From assembly GCA_004026145.2 (NCBI GenBank), contig CP034992.1, forward strand, positions 18,287,105-18,351,104: a stretch of 64,000 bases of DNA, given 5' to 3'. Shown here in pieces: positions 1 through 12,750 of this stretch. Position numbers and translations under genes: made by a program. Position 1 is the first letter of the stretch; every line of letters starts with the position of its first letter. The notes beneath the pieces are model-generated. The model made no database searches. It was not told the origin of the DNA and was given only the letters and a program-made list of their open reading frames with translations. This stretch comes from Takifugu bimaculatus. Lineage: Eukaryota > Chordata > Actinopteri > Tetraodontiformes > Tetraodontidae.

Positions 1-119
1 CCGACATGTGACGAGTTCTTCAAAACAGGTTTGTATAAGCTGGGAAGAGAAAGAACCACATCACATCTGCAGCCGCTGGTTTTAGCCCATTGTTCATTAT
101 TCGCATCAGATCTCTCGTG

Positions 120-230
120 GTGCCTCTGCTCAAGCTGACCTCCAACAGGTAAGCATTGGAGGGGTTGGGCATGGAGTTCCACAGGGCTCTGCTCTGGGCC
201 CGGGCCTTCTCATCTTTAGAAATGGAATAA
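120..230 (+). mobile_element. LINE reverse-transcriptase scrap
   Basis: One plus-strand frame reads GVPQGSALGPGLLIF, the conserved GVPQGSxLGP motif of non-LTR reverse transcriptases. Upstream codons are broken and the sequence diverges after about 225, so this is a short dead fragment. The clade cannot be fixed from so little, though CR1/L2 or Rex1 type is likeliest. Confidence 0.55.
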
Positions 231-1228
231 ACTAAATATTTATATATACATCATCGATGAAAAACAAGATGAAAATGAGTCAAACTGAGTTTGTCTTGAC
301 AACATAAAGTCAAAACACATCTGCCCCCAGTAGTTCCCAGGAACTAGTGCAGTTTGTGATGGGATGGAGGGGGTGAGTTCCTCTCCTGGACCATCAACAC
401 CACATTGCTGGCCAAAAAAGCCAACCGGCGGGAAGAGCGAGGCTGAGGTAGAGTGGAGGACGTCTTCGTCCTGCAGGAAGCTGAACTTGGTCCCCGTTCT
501 TCAACTACAAGGATGGAGAAGCAGAGTGTTCCGCACCAGTGCAGGGCATCATGCGTACGATGAGAACGCAAGCCCTACCAATCCCAAATATCGCATGTTC
601 AAAGCCTTTCCAAGTAGGATCGCTCACCCAGGATTTGATTCAGAGTCCTTCTCAGACAGTTTGTCTGCTTTCAGATGCTACATAGGGTGCCTGCTTTTCT
701 GCTTCTTGGATGGAGGTCAGCCACGGCACCAATAGATGTTGCAGGTCCAGAAATCTGAATTCTTTTATTGGCATGACTCTGACCCACATCCTGACAGCAG
801 ATGGAGGAAATATACTTTTCATTCCCACTGAGCCCTTTTGAGGGCCACTATCATCCACATTTTCTACAATTATATTGAACATCAGAGAGATTAAAGACAT
901 GAGCAGATGTCATCAAGGACCGTCTCGCTTGCACGCCTGTCCAACAGAATTAGGCCTCCGCCACTTGTGATTTCAATTTTCTCTTTCACTCTGGCAAAAT
1001 CTCACCGGCTCTTGGATCAAACAAGACGGTGAAAAAGCTGGAACGTGATCAGTGCGGGACAACGTATAAAACCAAGGTATGAAGGGGAAGACAAGAAGAA
1101 AAATGAATGTGTAATTGATATCAGTGAACCAGTCCCAAAATTAAGAGGCAACAGGACACTGTTTTTCTAATAAACATGAAGTGATCAAGAAATAAATCAC
1201 CGTATAGTGGGGTAACATGTACCGCATA

Positions 1229-1230
<2 letters not shown>
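231..1230. other. No supported gene
   Basis: Short ORFs occur on both strands (for example 364-735), but they overlap each other, lack recognisable domains and have no convincing splice context. I see no gene or clear repeat here. Confidence 0.5.
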
Positions 1231-1272
<42 letters not shown>

Positions 1273-1297
1273 GCGCGCACACACACACACACACACA
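1231..1297. repeat. (AC)n microsatellite
   Basis: A nearly uninterrupted AC dinucleotide run, broken only by a few ACGC variants near 1268-1278. The Val-Cys-rich ORF on the minus strand is a translation of this repeat and not a gene. Confidence 0.95.
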
Positions 1298-1467
1298 TCT
1301 GTGAGTCTTGACAACCTGTTTCCTGTTTAACTCTGCTGCGTCTTGTTTCAGGTACCTTAACTTCCTGCTCTTGTGTGTTCTTGCTTCTGCGATTGTCTGC
1401 CTGCTCCTCTAATGGTTTCCGCCTGTCCCCATTACCTTGTGGCTTTAATGTCGGCATTATCCCTGTT

Positions 1468-1494
1468 GGGGGGAAGGGGGGGGGGGGGGGGGGG
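1468..1494. repeat. Poly-G tract
   Basis: Six G, AA, then 19 consecutive G. It is a homopolymer that could form a quadruplex and is prone to length error in assemblies. Confidence 0.9.
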
Positions 1495-2509
1495 TCCAGT
1501 GTTCTGCCTGGTTTTGCTGCCGTTGCCTCTTCGAATTAGCGTTATTTTGTTCTGCTTTACCGAAGTTTCCTCGCAGTGAAGACTGTGTGAGTTCAAAGTC
1601 TTCAGAAGTGCTTGACAGGAACCTTTACAGAGTAACAAAGAGCAACATTTTCCATCATATAGTCTCGCTTAATTCTTCATTTATTATGAGGAATTTTAAC
1701 CTGCTCAATGCTGTCATGTTTTAGTAAAAATTGGTGAGAGCTATCTCACGAATGTCAATTTTACTTGCAAGATTGTTGTGTTTTCATAATCTGCTACCAG
1801 TGGAACAGCACATCTCCCAAAAATATAACAAATTCTTGAAAGGATGAAAGGAAACCACCTGCATAAAGCGTTCTGATTCAGCAGTTGGTGATCCTTTTTA
1901 AGAAAACGTCATATTTATCTAATTCAGAGTGTCAGATTCTCCCTAACAAGGAGCAGATTTACTGTGATTATGTTCAGAGGACCAGAGTTTAAGACAGTTG
2001 AATGAAAAGGCAGAACAGGAACCTTCTGCAACATATTCCACGGCAAAGGTGCCAAGTGAAGTAAGAACATTTGGAACAGAAAGCAACAAGTGATCTGGAT
2101 CTGTATTTATCAAGCTTCTCAGAATTACTCCTAAGAGCACTGCTAAGATGCTAAAAATGAAGGATCAGCTCTTTCACAAGCAGTGGGTCCAAGTGTCTCC
2201 TTCCTTTTGGGGGGCCAGAGCAGGCCACCCCATCCTGGACAACACCTCGTAGTGGTGCGTCTACACTTTACAATTAAAGAAACACATGTTTATAAAATAA
2301 AACCCATTTTCTGAGCGTCACAAGTTTTTCCACATGTGGCTCTTTCCCTCCAGCACACACTCTGGGGGATCATTGCTGGCCAACAACATTAGCTTTAGCT
2401 TTAGCTTCAGCTGCAGCAAAGAGTGCTGACAGCAACAGGTGTGTTCTGCAGGACTCCAATAGCCTGAAAAAAAATAGCATTTGACACATTTAGGTCTAGG
2501 TTACTGATA
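1495..2509. other. No supported gene
   Basis: Non-coding sequence with no recognisable domain. A small hexamer run (AGCTTT-type, about four units) lies at 2390-2413. Confidence 0.5.
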
Positions 2510-2645
2510 TAAAAAAAACGAGGGGACTTAATATAGAACCCCGTGGCACCCCCTTGTGGATAGCCACAAATTCGGAACAGGGACGCACACCAGAGGCATG
2601 TCCAAACTTCAACTGTTTCAAAAGTTTCTTTAAAAAGGTCATGAC
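2510..2645 (-). mobile_element. LINE reverse-transcriptase scrap
   Basis: On the minus strand the stretch ending near 2530 reads KGVPRGSILSPLVF, the RT motif normally written GVPQGSxLGPLLF. It is preceded by a degenerate open stretch (FLKKLLKQLKFGHASG). It is dead, as no other RT blocks remain in frame. Confidence 0.5.
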
Positions 2646-2690
2646 ACCAGAACCCGACTGTGTTACCTGCATTTACGCAGTGAGGTCAAA

Positions 2691-4127
2691 GTGACAGCAA
2701 ACCTCCCAGATTGCTCCATAAAGAGAACCGAGTGTGGCCAATTTAGATCAGTCTTAAATGCTCGGAAATGGACAAACCAGGTTAAATCACGAAAACAAAG
2801 TCACATTTTAGAGTATGCGATGCTAAACAAACTACATTCCTCTCTTTCGATGGTTACGTCCTCTGAAACATCTTCTCACCTTTGCAAATGCTCAACTGGC
2901 CTCATATTAATATTAGCAACTAATGCTTCCCTGTGCTGTGGACATGCTTCTGCTATGCTTAATGACACTGCAGCAAGCCTACCAAGAACTATTCCTCGGT
3001 CCAACAATACCATCAGCAGGCGCTTTTATGACGTGTCAAAGGACATGCCGGAGCAGCTTAATGAAAGGTGCGTGACAGCCTCTTTATTCTGCAGATGGAT
3101 GAAGCTGCTGCCAGCAAATGAGACTGTTTATTGAGAACTTACGTCAGATGAGATGACATAAGGGAAGAATTTCTGCAAACAAGTTCTTGGCGGAACGATT
3201 GTTCAAAATCGTTGACGCTTACTTGAAAGAGGCTGAAGGGGAATGGGGACTACGTAGATGGGCCACAAGCCATGGCTGAGAACCGGGGAGGTCTCCCCCC
3301 AATGTGCAGTGGACACGCTACAGGATACACCGCAAAGAACTAAACAGCGTCCTGAGCTGAACGATATGGTGAACGATGTCATTACCACAGTCGACTACAT
3401 TAAAACGCGACCTCTCAAAGCCCACTTTTTTTCGGCAAAGACTTGGGCTCCGACCAAACAGCCGTTCTGTTTCACAGCTTCAGTCACGATGACTGTCACC
3501 TGGGAAGGTGCTGTCCCGGGTCTTTGAACTGCGAGATGAAATCAACATCTTTTGTGAAGCACGGGGGCAGAGATCTCGCCCACAAATCTAACCGTAACAA
3601 GTTCCTCATGAATCTCGCATACCTCCGCGGCATGTTTCTGAAACTCAGTGATGTGAATGTGCAGTTGCAGGGCACAAACACACACCTCCCACATCTAGCA
3701 GATAAAATCACATCATTCATCAGAAAACTTGAGATGTGGCTGCAGTGAAGGGGGGGATGTGGACTCATTTGAGAAGCTAAAATCATTCATTGAGGACAAC
3801 AAGCTGCAGAACACAGTGAGTCCCTGCATGAAAGCAGACATCGCTGCCCTTCAAAAAGATTTCCAGAGATATTTCCTGATACAGCATCCCAAAAAATATG
3901 AGTGGATGTGTGACCGGGGCAGTAGAACACCACCCGCGGGCTTCAGCACATCAGAGGGCGAACAGTTCATTGGCGTCGCCTCTAGTTCAACAATGGGGGA
4001 TGAGGTTTCGGTCAAAGACACTGGCTGCATTTTGGATTTTAGTGGAGAAAGATTACCCACTGCCAGGTACGAGAGCCCTGGCCACGCTCCAGATCAAAGC
4101 TGGAGCCTGAAAATTATCTCAGAGTAG
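2691..4127 (+). pseudogene. hAT transposase relic (ZBED5/SCAND3-like)
   Basis: Several broken plus-strand frames carry blocks typical of the hAT-derived ZBED5/SCAND3/GTF2IRD2 group. Near 3000-3065 is SNNTISRRFYDVSKDM followed by EQLNER. At 3596-3745 is NLAYLRGMFLKLSDVNVQLQG followed by DKITSFIRKLEMW. At 3760-3880 is a Phe/Leu-rich segment ending in LQKDFQRYF. Family members move DNA by cut and paste or are domesticated nuclear proteins. Here the blocks sit in three frames separated by stops, the BED finger is not visible and the C-terminal dimerisation block is absent. I regard it as an inactive transposon copy with no host role. Confidence 0.65.
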
Positions 4128-4819
4128 CAATCTGGAAACTGCAACCAAGCTCTGAGAAGATCCGCTGCATGAAAGAGGTCCCCCATCCATCCATCAGATG
4201 TGAGGATTAAAGGTGTCAGTTGGGAGGGGGGTTCCTCTCAGGGAGTTGGTCAGGTTTTAAAACATATTTTTGCAGCGGACGTTTTTGGAATAAGCCTTGA
4301 AATCAATGTTGAATGTTAAAAACAAGAGAAACACTGAACATAATCACACAGTTACTGTGAAGGGAGGCTGTTATTTTTTATTTCTCAGTCCAAAAGGATG
4401 GCAGTTTACTTTTAGTTGCTGAATAAAGGCTGAGGTTTGTTTTACTTAAAAATAAAAAAAATCTTCAAAAACATTGCAAATGACCTTGGACCTGAGTGAC
4501 AGTGCATCAATACCCACAGAAGACACCTGTCTCCCCAAACCATCACTTAAAGTGGAAACTGTACACTGGACCTCAAGCAGCCTTGATCCTTGATTTCTAA
4601 AAGAAATCCCATTCATCCCACCAGCTCCACATCAGGTGAGACTTTCCAACGTTTTTCTGCCTGACTTCTCAGTACTGACCTCTTCTGGCCCCGACTCTCC
4701 TGCCTCGTCTGATTACACTGGGGAACAATTCGAAAAAAGGAAGATTTTTATGCTGATTAAAACTAATTCTAAAACTGATTCTAAATATTACAGTCAGTTT
4801 GTTCCTAGCAGGTCCAGAT
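4128..4819. other. No supported gene
   Basis: AT-rich non-coding sequence after the hAT relic. No TIR or target duplication for that relic could be recognised by eye. Confidence 0.4.
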
Positions 4820-5060
4820 AAGCCAAATTCCCCTGATTAGCTGCAGTCAGACCTGCCTGCTGGTCACACCTGGACTCCTCTCCAGCTGTGTGGCAATTTT
4901 TTGGTGCAGTCACACCTGAGCCAGTGTGGAGAGAGGTGTGTGCAGCTCCCAGTAGGGCGGCACTACCGATCTCCGATAGGGATCCTTTGGACTAGAGGGG
5001 ATCTAGACTCCAAAAACTTGATCTGATAGAGAAAAACTGAGATCAGTTTTGGATCCTGCG
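4820..5060 (+). repeat. Dispersed repeat, also at 47.0-47.2 kb
   Basis: This segment shares ordered blocks with 47025-47215 in the same orientation: a CAAATT-CCCCT block, an AGCTG-AGTCAGAC block, the GAGGTGTGTGCAGC block and a GACTAGAGGGGATC-like block. The second copy lies about 1.5 kb upstream of the NLR coding start. The repeat class is unknown; it could be an old transposon or duplicated gene-flanking DNA. Confidence 0.6.
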
Positions 5061-5689
5061 GCCAAGAGTTAGACCTGGTTTCCTGATTCCAGTTTGCCAG
5101 TTTCTGACTGTGCCCGGTTTTATTGATCCCGCTCCTCATCGGATTGTCCGGCTGCTTTGACCCTGCCGTCTGCCACTAAAAGAATGAATTATTTCATTAT
5201 CAAACATGTGCATATAAAATAAGAAAAACGATCCTTTCATAACCCCCCCTCCCCAAAAAACCCAATATATTTATACACATTCAAAAAAAAAGTAGGAAGA
5301 AGAACCTTTGGTGATCCAGCCCTCCTCATTTGTCTTATGAAAATATATTTTGCATTAATGTCTATAAAATGACATTATGCACATCTGTACCACAAAATAT
5401 ATACTGTAATGAATGTAAAAAGTATAAGTATCTATAGAGTATACCTAAACTACATGAACATCTTTATAATATAATATATACTGTATGTGCCTATTCACAC
5501 ATACATACTACATACATTTTCATATAAATATACCTAAATATATATCTTCCAATATAGTATAGTATAGTAGTGATTATTTACATCCCTGAACTCGCGTTAC
5601 TGGTGCAAGACCTTTTGTGCTGCCGTGAGGTTCATGCACCAGCCGCACACTCATTCTTTACCAGAATAATAGAGTCAGTTTTACTGTAT

Positions 5690-5806
5690 GTTTCAGCATG
5701 CGCCTAATAATATGGTGTGCCTTATGTATGTTTTAAATGCAGAAATAGCACCATAACTGAGACTGCGCCTTTTAATACAGTGCGTCTTATGGTCGTGAAA
5801 ATACGG
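5690..5806. mobile_element. Pogo-like element, right end only
   Basis: The stretch ends in GTCGTGAAAATACGG followed by TA and carries the paired GCGCCTT/GTGCGTCTTAT blocks seen at the right end of the complete pogo-like element at 9724-10720. No matching left TIR lies upstream, so this is a truncated copy. Confidence 0.7.
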
Positions 5807-5808
5807 TA

Positions 5809-8640
5809 TTGCTTACTACCTGTGTGCATGTGTGTCACCAGTGTGTGAAGTGGTTTGTTATTTATCTTTAGTTTGTTGAGACCCCCCAAACACTCTAAGA
5901 CCAGATACAGACTTTTTAAAGTTTTATTTTATGCGCCCTAAGTCACCTGCTGTTCAGTTGAATGAAGGCTGAAGGTTTTCATGGAGCTTCAATGGCTCAC
6001 AGGGTTCACAGGGGTAAAATTCTATATATAATATTAGCGCACATTTTTGCAGCCCTAATTTTACAGTTTCTTGTGGCCATCATGGATGAATTTGGTCTTT
6101 TTCGTTTGATTTGACAGTCAGAATCCCAGTTCTCAGCTTGTGAAAAGCAGATATCCCAGCTCATGTGGGCAGCAGGATAAAATTATGGAGGTCAGTTAAG
6201 ATGCCTTGTTTATTGGTGTTCTAAAGAGTATCAGGCCAGATGAAAAGAATATTTTTGCCATTTGGGAAAGATTTTATTGCACAAGGGCTGAGATTAATTA
6301 AAAAAAAAAAAAAAAAAAGAAGTCAGTAAACTTTGGCCTTGACAACCCATAGATTATTGTCTCTATTTTAATTTGCCTGATTCTAAACACTTCTAAATGT
6401 CCTCCTTTAAAGAGCAACTGAAATGAGAAAGACATAATGTCTCCTATTAATTCCTGTCATCAATTTAACGACACTCATTTGGATCAGCTTAAGGGTTTTT
6501 GCAATAATTATTGGGGAAATTGTGATAAAAATGAAGCCCAATGGCATAGACCAGGAGAAAAAAAGGCTTGTTTTTGTATCATTCTGAGACAAGATGCTCC
6601 TAATGTTGGGCAATTAAAAAAGAGCTCCTGGAGACCTCTTTCATATGTTGGATGGGGTTGGAGGATACTTATGGCTGGGATGTTTGGGACCAAATAACGG
6701 GTGCAAATATTTGATCACTGGGAACTGCTGGGATGTCCAGTTGGTTTTCCTGTCATTTCATTCTTTCAATACGACAACAAAGCACCAGGGGGAAAAAAAA
6801 TCTCATGTGAGACGGAATTCATGACATCATCATCAGTGATTCGTCTCAGATGCCGTCCTCATTTTCTGTCAGCCTCAGCACATACACATTCTTCCAACAT
6901 CACATGTGTATTTCTCTCTAGCCCAGAGATTCAACTTTAAGGAGATAAACTGTGATGCTATTCTTTCGAGACATATATCCCCAGCAAGGAAGAAGGAGTT
7001 GCTTCAATTACAGCAAATGCATAATGACTTCAGATGCACCTGTTTCTTCTTATCCCTACAACAGTAATGGCTTTGATAGTGGTTGTTGACTGGTTTTGTC
7101 AGAGCAGTAAATAATACCCCACGGTGACATAAGTGCAGAGGTTGGTGTGAATTGATTTTCACCAGATGTTCCTCCAGTTGGGTTTAATGTGAACTGAGCA
7201 TTTTTTTCTTAGTTTCCGAGAAAACGCTCCGCTTTGTTGCTGCCGCGCTCCAAAGTTAATATTATTTGACAGCTGATCAAAGGCGATGATGTAAGACTAA
7301 CTCCATTTGCTAAAGTCAATGTGCATTAGTTGCTTTTCCTCATTTGTCACTTGAGTCCTGACCCCAAATCTACATTAATAATTTAACCTGTTGCTTCACA
7401 CCTTGCATCACTTTATGTTCCAGCAGAAAAATTCAGTATTTTGAACAGATATGTCTTCAGCGGTCTTATTTAGCCTGCGTAATTACCTATAAATGCTCAG
7501 GGCCTTTTTGTAAGGGGTAAGCTGGGAGCAAAGTTTACTCCTGTTTGTAGATATCTTTATCTTGAATTTGACGGTTTTTTGTTTGTTTGTTTGCTTGGTT
7601 GTTTTTGACCGAGACATTTTTTCTGTATCAGCAGCATAAACACTAATATTTCTATATGTATATACACTGTCTCAACCACGATATTCAAATGAAAGGTCAG
7701 CGACACGGTTGTGTCAAATGTTATGCACCTTGTCAGCTTTTAATGTCCACTAAAAAAGCCTATCAACGGAATAATTTCCCTCAATAGCAGGCAGGCTTCA
7801 GTCTGTGTCCTATTGTGGTGGGACACTGGTGTTTGATCCCATTTGCAGTTACCATCAGCTAATGATCGCTTCAGTAACAAAACCATTTGTTCATCAGGGA
7901 ATTCCATAAATCTGGGAGTTCATACTGAGCAGTTGGAAAACATCAGAGAAAAAGCGAGAAAATCAATAAATATGACAGAGTTTTATCAAAATCTGTGAGT
8001 AAAATTCTTTCTGCATCCATCTGTCATCAACGTTGGTGTTTCGTATCTGAAAAGAACATCAGCAAAGGTATTGCAACTTCTTTCACTTGTAGATAGCATC
8101 TTAGTCGATAGAATGGTGAAGGTGGATGTAGGGAGCAGCCTATCCTGAGCAGCCAGCCTTTTGTCATCTTCAAAGCACCTGCGTGGAATAAATTCTAGCG
8201 TATCAACAGGCAGCAGGTTGCTAGAACAAATCCCAACAAATCCTCGTATACCCACATGTTTGGAGAAGGAGTAAGATTTATATCTAATAACATTGATGTA
8301 CAAATGGCCATATAAATATCTAAAATCTGCATACCACAGAAATATCCACATATACACATATATTTCACACACTAGTGATGTTGCGAAATGTTTGGATTTA
8401 TTTTTGATCCACACACACCTCCCAATGTTGTTCTGACCCTGTGTTTTTTAAGTTTGGATTAGAACCTCCCTCTCTGTCTATAAACCTTCACTGGATGTTT
8501 TATGGCAGCAGATTATTTTTCGCTTTGAACAGTATTTGGGCTGTTTTAAACTTGACCAGACCCATAAATTTCAGTGATTGTGATTTGATAAATATTGGGT
8601 TTGCGTGACCTCTGAATCTTCTGCATTATTTATCGTCCTG
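5809..8640. other. No supported gene; poly-A tract at 6300-6318
   Basis: Long AT-rich stretch with only short ORFs and no domain, splice-site set or clear repeat boundary. An A19 homopolymer lies at 6300-6318. The minus ORF at 7986-8414 and the plus ORF at 6437-6697 have no recognisable features. Confidence 0.4.
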
Positions 8641-8899
8641 GATTTTCCGTTTTCAGCTGCAGAGCGCTAGCGTGTAGCTGTAGATGTAAGCGTAGATACT
8701 TCCCCAGATCTAAGATAAATGCAGTACGAACAGTGAAGAGTTTAGTGAATTCTGATTTTGTGCAGTTAATGTCTAATTGGCCCTCGAATTACAGCATAAA
8801 GTTGGGCTCATGCGTGATTTGCATGGGGCTTCCAGCAGCTTTTATGGTCCAGGATGACACTGAGAATTTTCTTTTCATCTATTCTTTCTGTCTGTATTT

Positions 8900-9190
8900 T
8901 CTATTTGTACTTCTACTCGAGCATTTTATTTCTTCCAAACAGCGTCGCCTTTTGTTTTGCTCAGTTTTAAAGATTTTCCTTTTCCATCAAACCAGTTTTC
9001 ATTTGCTCATTTCTGTTGTTTTCACCTTCAGAATCTGCGGCAGATTCTCCCCAGAGCAGAAAATATTAGCAATTAGCAGCAATTTTATCATTGATAATTA
9101 ACGCTATATCAAAGCTAATACAGACCCCTGTGGTACTCCGCATGTAATGTCCAGCTACTCGGATTTGTGGTCACCTCTTTGTGCAAACTT
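8900..9190 (-). mobile_element. LINE reverse-transcriptase fragment (Rex1/L2-like)
   Basis: The minus strand near 9105-9190 reads FLTSRQKFAQRGDHKS, a stop, then LDITCGVPQGSVLALI. This is the RT palm block containing GVPQGSVL. An in-frame stop and loss of downstream motifs show it is dead. The plus-strand ORF at 8733-9101 partly overlaps it and is not a gene. Confidence 0.55.
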
Positions 9191-9723
9191 TTGCCTGCTT
9201 GTTAAAAAGCCCCCCCCATAGCCACAGTGTTCTAGTTTATTTAATAATGTGTTGTCATCAATGGTGCAAATCTCTAACTGAACCCAATCTGTACCTAAAT
9301 ATTTAACTAATAAGCAAATGTACACTGCCAGTAATGGGATGTACTAAAATAAAAGCCCAGGAACTTGTGCTATGTTTTCAGAACCAAATTATGAACTAGA
9401 TCCAACATATAGGAGGAAATCAACAATTTTACATTTAGTATCATGATAATAGCTAAAATGTTCAAAAATGTCTTCTTTTAAGTGATGTGTAGCATACTTT
9501 GATGTTCTCATGCTTCTTCAGTAGTGGGTGCCCGACTTTTGACCAGCCAGCCATGATGGGGCTCACTGTGTCTGGATGCCTGCCTTCCCGAGGGCCTGTA
9601 CTCTTCTGCCCACTCCTGAATACACTGTACTGCTACTGAAGGGTTGTCAACCATCCTTGAAAGGTAGAATTTCCCTGTATTTTACTACAGTACTCATTCA
9701 CTAAGTGAGAATCAACAATAGTA

Positions 9724-10720
9724 CCGTATTTTCACAACTATAAGGCGCACCTAAAAGCCTAGAATTTTCTAAAAAATTGACGGTGCGCCTTTTAACCCGG
9801 TGCGCCTTTTGTATGGATTACGGTAATATTGGTTAATCGCGGCTACCGTAGTCAGTAGGCGTGGCCGAAGTAACAGCAGTAAGAGCGATAAATAGGAATT
9901 CTAGTCCAGTCCCAAACCATTTCTGTCTGTAAAGACCCCAAAATGGCTCCTTGCAAGAGACACGCTTACGACGCAGAGTTCAAACTGAAGGCTATCAGTC
10001 ACGCAGTTGAACACGGAAATAGAGCAGCGACAAGAGAATTTAACATGAACAAATCAATGGTGCGGAAGTGGAGGAAGCAACAAGACGACTTGCGCCAGGT
10101 AAAGAAGACTCAACCGAGCTTCCGAGGAAACAAAGCAAGATGGCCACAGTTGAAGGACAAACTCGAACAGTGGGTTGTTGAACAGAGAGCAGCAAGTAGA
10201 AGTGTCTCTACAGTCACTATTCGAATGAAGGCAACAGCGCTAGCAGACGAACTGAAGATAAATGATTTTAGAGGCGGTCCTTCTTGGTGCTTTCGGTTTA
10301 TGAAAAGACGCCACCTCTCCATCCGCACACAAACGAGTGTTTCGCAGCAACTGCCTGAAGACTACCAAGAAAAGCTGGCCACTTTCGTTATTAAAAGAAC
10401 TGTGTTACGCGAAAACACTACGTCACTCGGGAAAAATAATAAAACAGCTGTTTATTCATTTTGGGAGTGAATGGAGTTGTAAGAACGCCTGTTTGTATTC
10501 TATTAATAAAGTTTGAATGACTTATCTGACTGTTTTATTGACATTCCTTTTAGCGCAGCTCGATCTAATGAATGCGTCATGAAACCACAGGCACTACGCA
10601 GTTTCTATGCTATGCGCCTTATAACACGGTGCGCCCTGTGTATGAAAATAGTTCTAAAATAGGCCGTTAATTGAAGGAGCACCCTATAGTACGGTGCGGC
10701 TTATGGTTGTGAAAATACGG
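9724..10720 (+). mobile_element. Pogo/Tigger-like DNA transposon, internally deleted
   Basis: A complete 997-bp element is bounded by terminal inverted repeats: left CCGTATTTTCACAAC, right GTTGTGAAAATACGG. TA lies on both sides (9722-9723 and 10721-10722), the duplication expected of pogo and Tc1/mariner insertions. GGCGCAC/GTGCGCC blocks are repeated inside each end. The interior carries a truncated transposase gene (9943-10470) and an AATAAA polyadenylation signal near 10505. Without the catalytic domain it is non-autonomous, but intact ends mean a related transposase could mobilise it. Confidence 0.85.
9943..10470 (+). pseudogene. Truncated pogo/Tigger transposase (DNA-binding half)
   Basis: A 175-residue ORF begins at the only plausible ATG, 219 bp inside the element. 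Residues 1-60 form a psq/CENP-B-N type helix-turn-helix (YDAEFKLKAISHAVEHGN, then NMNKSMVRKWRKQQ). Residues 65-135 match the second CENPB-type HTH (WPQLKDKLEQWVVEQR, then GPSWCFRFMKRRHLSIR). Family members are normally about 450-550 residues with a DDE catalytic domain. Here the match stops after EKLATF (about residue 148) and jumps to an unrelated tail, so the whole DDE domain is deleted. It can at most bind TIRs, possibly as a repressor of transposition. Confidence 0.8.
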
Positions 10721-10739
10721 TATGTCAAATTTCAATGGA

Positions 10740-11800
10740 ATTAATATTTTTATATTTAATTTTACAGCAAATAGATTAGCAGCCCTCTTTTGCTTTGTAA
10801 ATAATGAGCTGAAATAAGAATGACAATACCAAATCTGGCTCATCTCATTAGCTCGCAGCCCAGGTTGCCACCCTGATCTCAGTGTTTCACATTGTTTTCT
10901 CAGCTCTTCATTGGACAGGTGAGGGAGGTTGACAAGTACACCAAAACATCTTCCCAATTTCACCCAAAGTCTGAAACATTTCCTGCCAGGACACAATAGC
11001 GACATCCACTGCCACACTGAAAAGGGAAATTCCATTTTCCTTAGGCAATGACAATTCCTGGTCTGGTGCTTCATAGGAGAACCTTCTCTTAATTCTCACA
11101 AGTACATCCAGTGTCTCTGTAGCTGAAAAGAGACACTTCTGTTTTCCTAAGAAGGGCAACTATGACATCACTCTGCATTGTCTCTGACTGTAATAATCTG
11201 CTGACATCCCGAATGTTGGTCAGGATATCATGCCATACCACAGCAGAGACTGAGAAGCTGTAGGATCCAACCTCTTCAGCCAGAGATTGCGCTTCAATAT
11301 TTCAAGGTCTGGGGCATTGTGCCTGACCTCTACAAGTGCATCTCTGACTTTTGCTGTCTGGTACTTTACAGCCACTAGACTGGTTATTTGACTCTCCCGG
11401 CTTGTATTTGATCAGGATTACAGTGTTTGGTTACATGTTTTTTAAAGATGGATGTGATGGAGTTATCACAAGAGTGTCTTCTTCACTTTTCAAATGGGGT
11501 GCTTATCTCTTCAAATCTCTTAAGAAGAAGGGTTGAAAGGCATTCTCCAGTGGACTCCTGAATCTCAAGGAACTCCACAAAATGTTATTTTATTTATGGG
11601 ATGTCCTCAACTGCATCACGTGAATTGATGACTGTTACGCTTTGTGGCTCAAATCAGGAGTACAATCCAAAATGATTGACAAGTATTTGCTCTGTCAAAC
11701 TTCATTGGTTGTTGCCTCCACAATCTTTTGACAAATGCATCATCATTGAGTTCATTTTGAATATTTTTTCCCAAGTTGGATATATCACCCATATGAAGCT
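10740..11800 (-). pseudogene. hAT transposase relic (ZMYM1-like)
   Basis: Minus-strand frames between 11240 and 10830 carry blocks in hAT/ZMYM1-like order. These are VWHDILTNIRDVSRLLQSETM, KTEVSLFSYRDTGC, ETLDVLVRIKRRFSYE, then NLPHLSNEELRKQCETL. Upstream, near 11750-11650, a degenerate segment (MGDISNLGKNIQNELNDDAF) may be the preceding part. Frames change several times and no intact ends were found. This is a decayed transposase with no sign of host use. Confidence 0.55.
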
Positions 11801-11819
11801 GGGATAGGATAGCACCCTC

Positions 11820-12100
11820 CCCCTGACCTTGACAGGGATAAAGCGGTCAAGAAGATATTAATCCAAGCAACAGGGAAATGTAGACGGTGTTCTCAACCAG
11901 AAACTGTTCAACATGTATTTATTCTCGATAGCAAATCTATAGATAGCAGGGCTCTTGTATGGTGTGTAGTCAAGGAGGACTGTCTAAACTAAAGGTTCCT
12001 TTGTTCTTGGTTGTCTTTTCTGCTAATGTCATATCTAACACACCAGTCCAGCCCAGTAATGCCCCAATAGAAGAAGAAGAAGATAACCATCGTATTCTGC
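11820..12100 (+). mobile_element. Possible LINE C-terminal zinc-knuckle scrap
   Basis: A plus-strand frame near 11877-11935 reads TGKCRRCSQPETVQHVFILD, resembling the CxxC-x-ETxxHVF segment at the C terminus of several LINE ORF2 proteins. It is very short and without flanking support, so the call is weak. Confidence 0.3.
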
Positions 12101-12750
12101 TTCCCAGTCGAGAGCAAGACTAAACTGCTTGTCGGCCTCCAGTAACCATACTCCCTTCAGCCCCCTCAACTTGTTTTATGTCATTCCCACCTCCACTTTA
12201 GTACCACTGTTTAATAAAGAATAATGTAATAAAGAACTTTGTACAGGAACCTTAGCAGCCCTCATGATCTTGGATGACTTTGGTATTGTTTGATTTTCCA
12301 GACACAAAAATGGTTGGAGGATAATGAGAGAAAATCCTAAAGGAAAAATAAGTCCGTTGTATACTCCATATATCTTTAATAGTGAGTGTGTTGATGACAA
12401 ATCAAAGTCTATGGAATTCAGCCACCGTTCAGCTCCTTGTTCACCACATCATCTGAGTCAGGCTGGGAGTTTGCATGTGCACAGAAGACATCATTCCTTT
12501 CAGGTTTAGTTGCCAAGTTTATAGTTGACAGATCATGAAGGAGTCGGCCAAATACAACAGCCTTCTCTTTCTCCCAGCTTGATGGCTTTTGTTTTTGCAT
12601 CCAAACCATTTACAGCTGTTTGTCTTATAGATGCCCATTGTGGTGAGATGAGAGACATTTTTATGAATGCCTCAGAGACATCTGGAGTATTACCTTCTTC
12701 TTAGAGATCCAACTATATGATCTGTCAACTTCCATCCATCCATCCATTCT

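Noticed and set aside
8733..9101. 122-codon plus ORF with hydrophobic segments
   Set aside because: No ATG in good context, partly overlaps a minus-strand LINE fragment, no domain.
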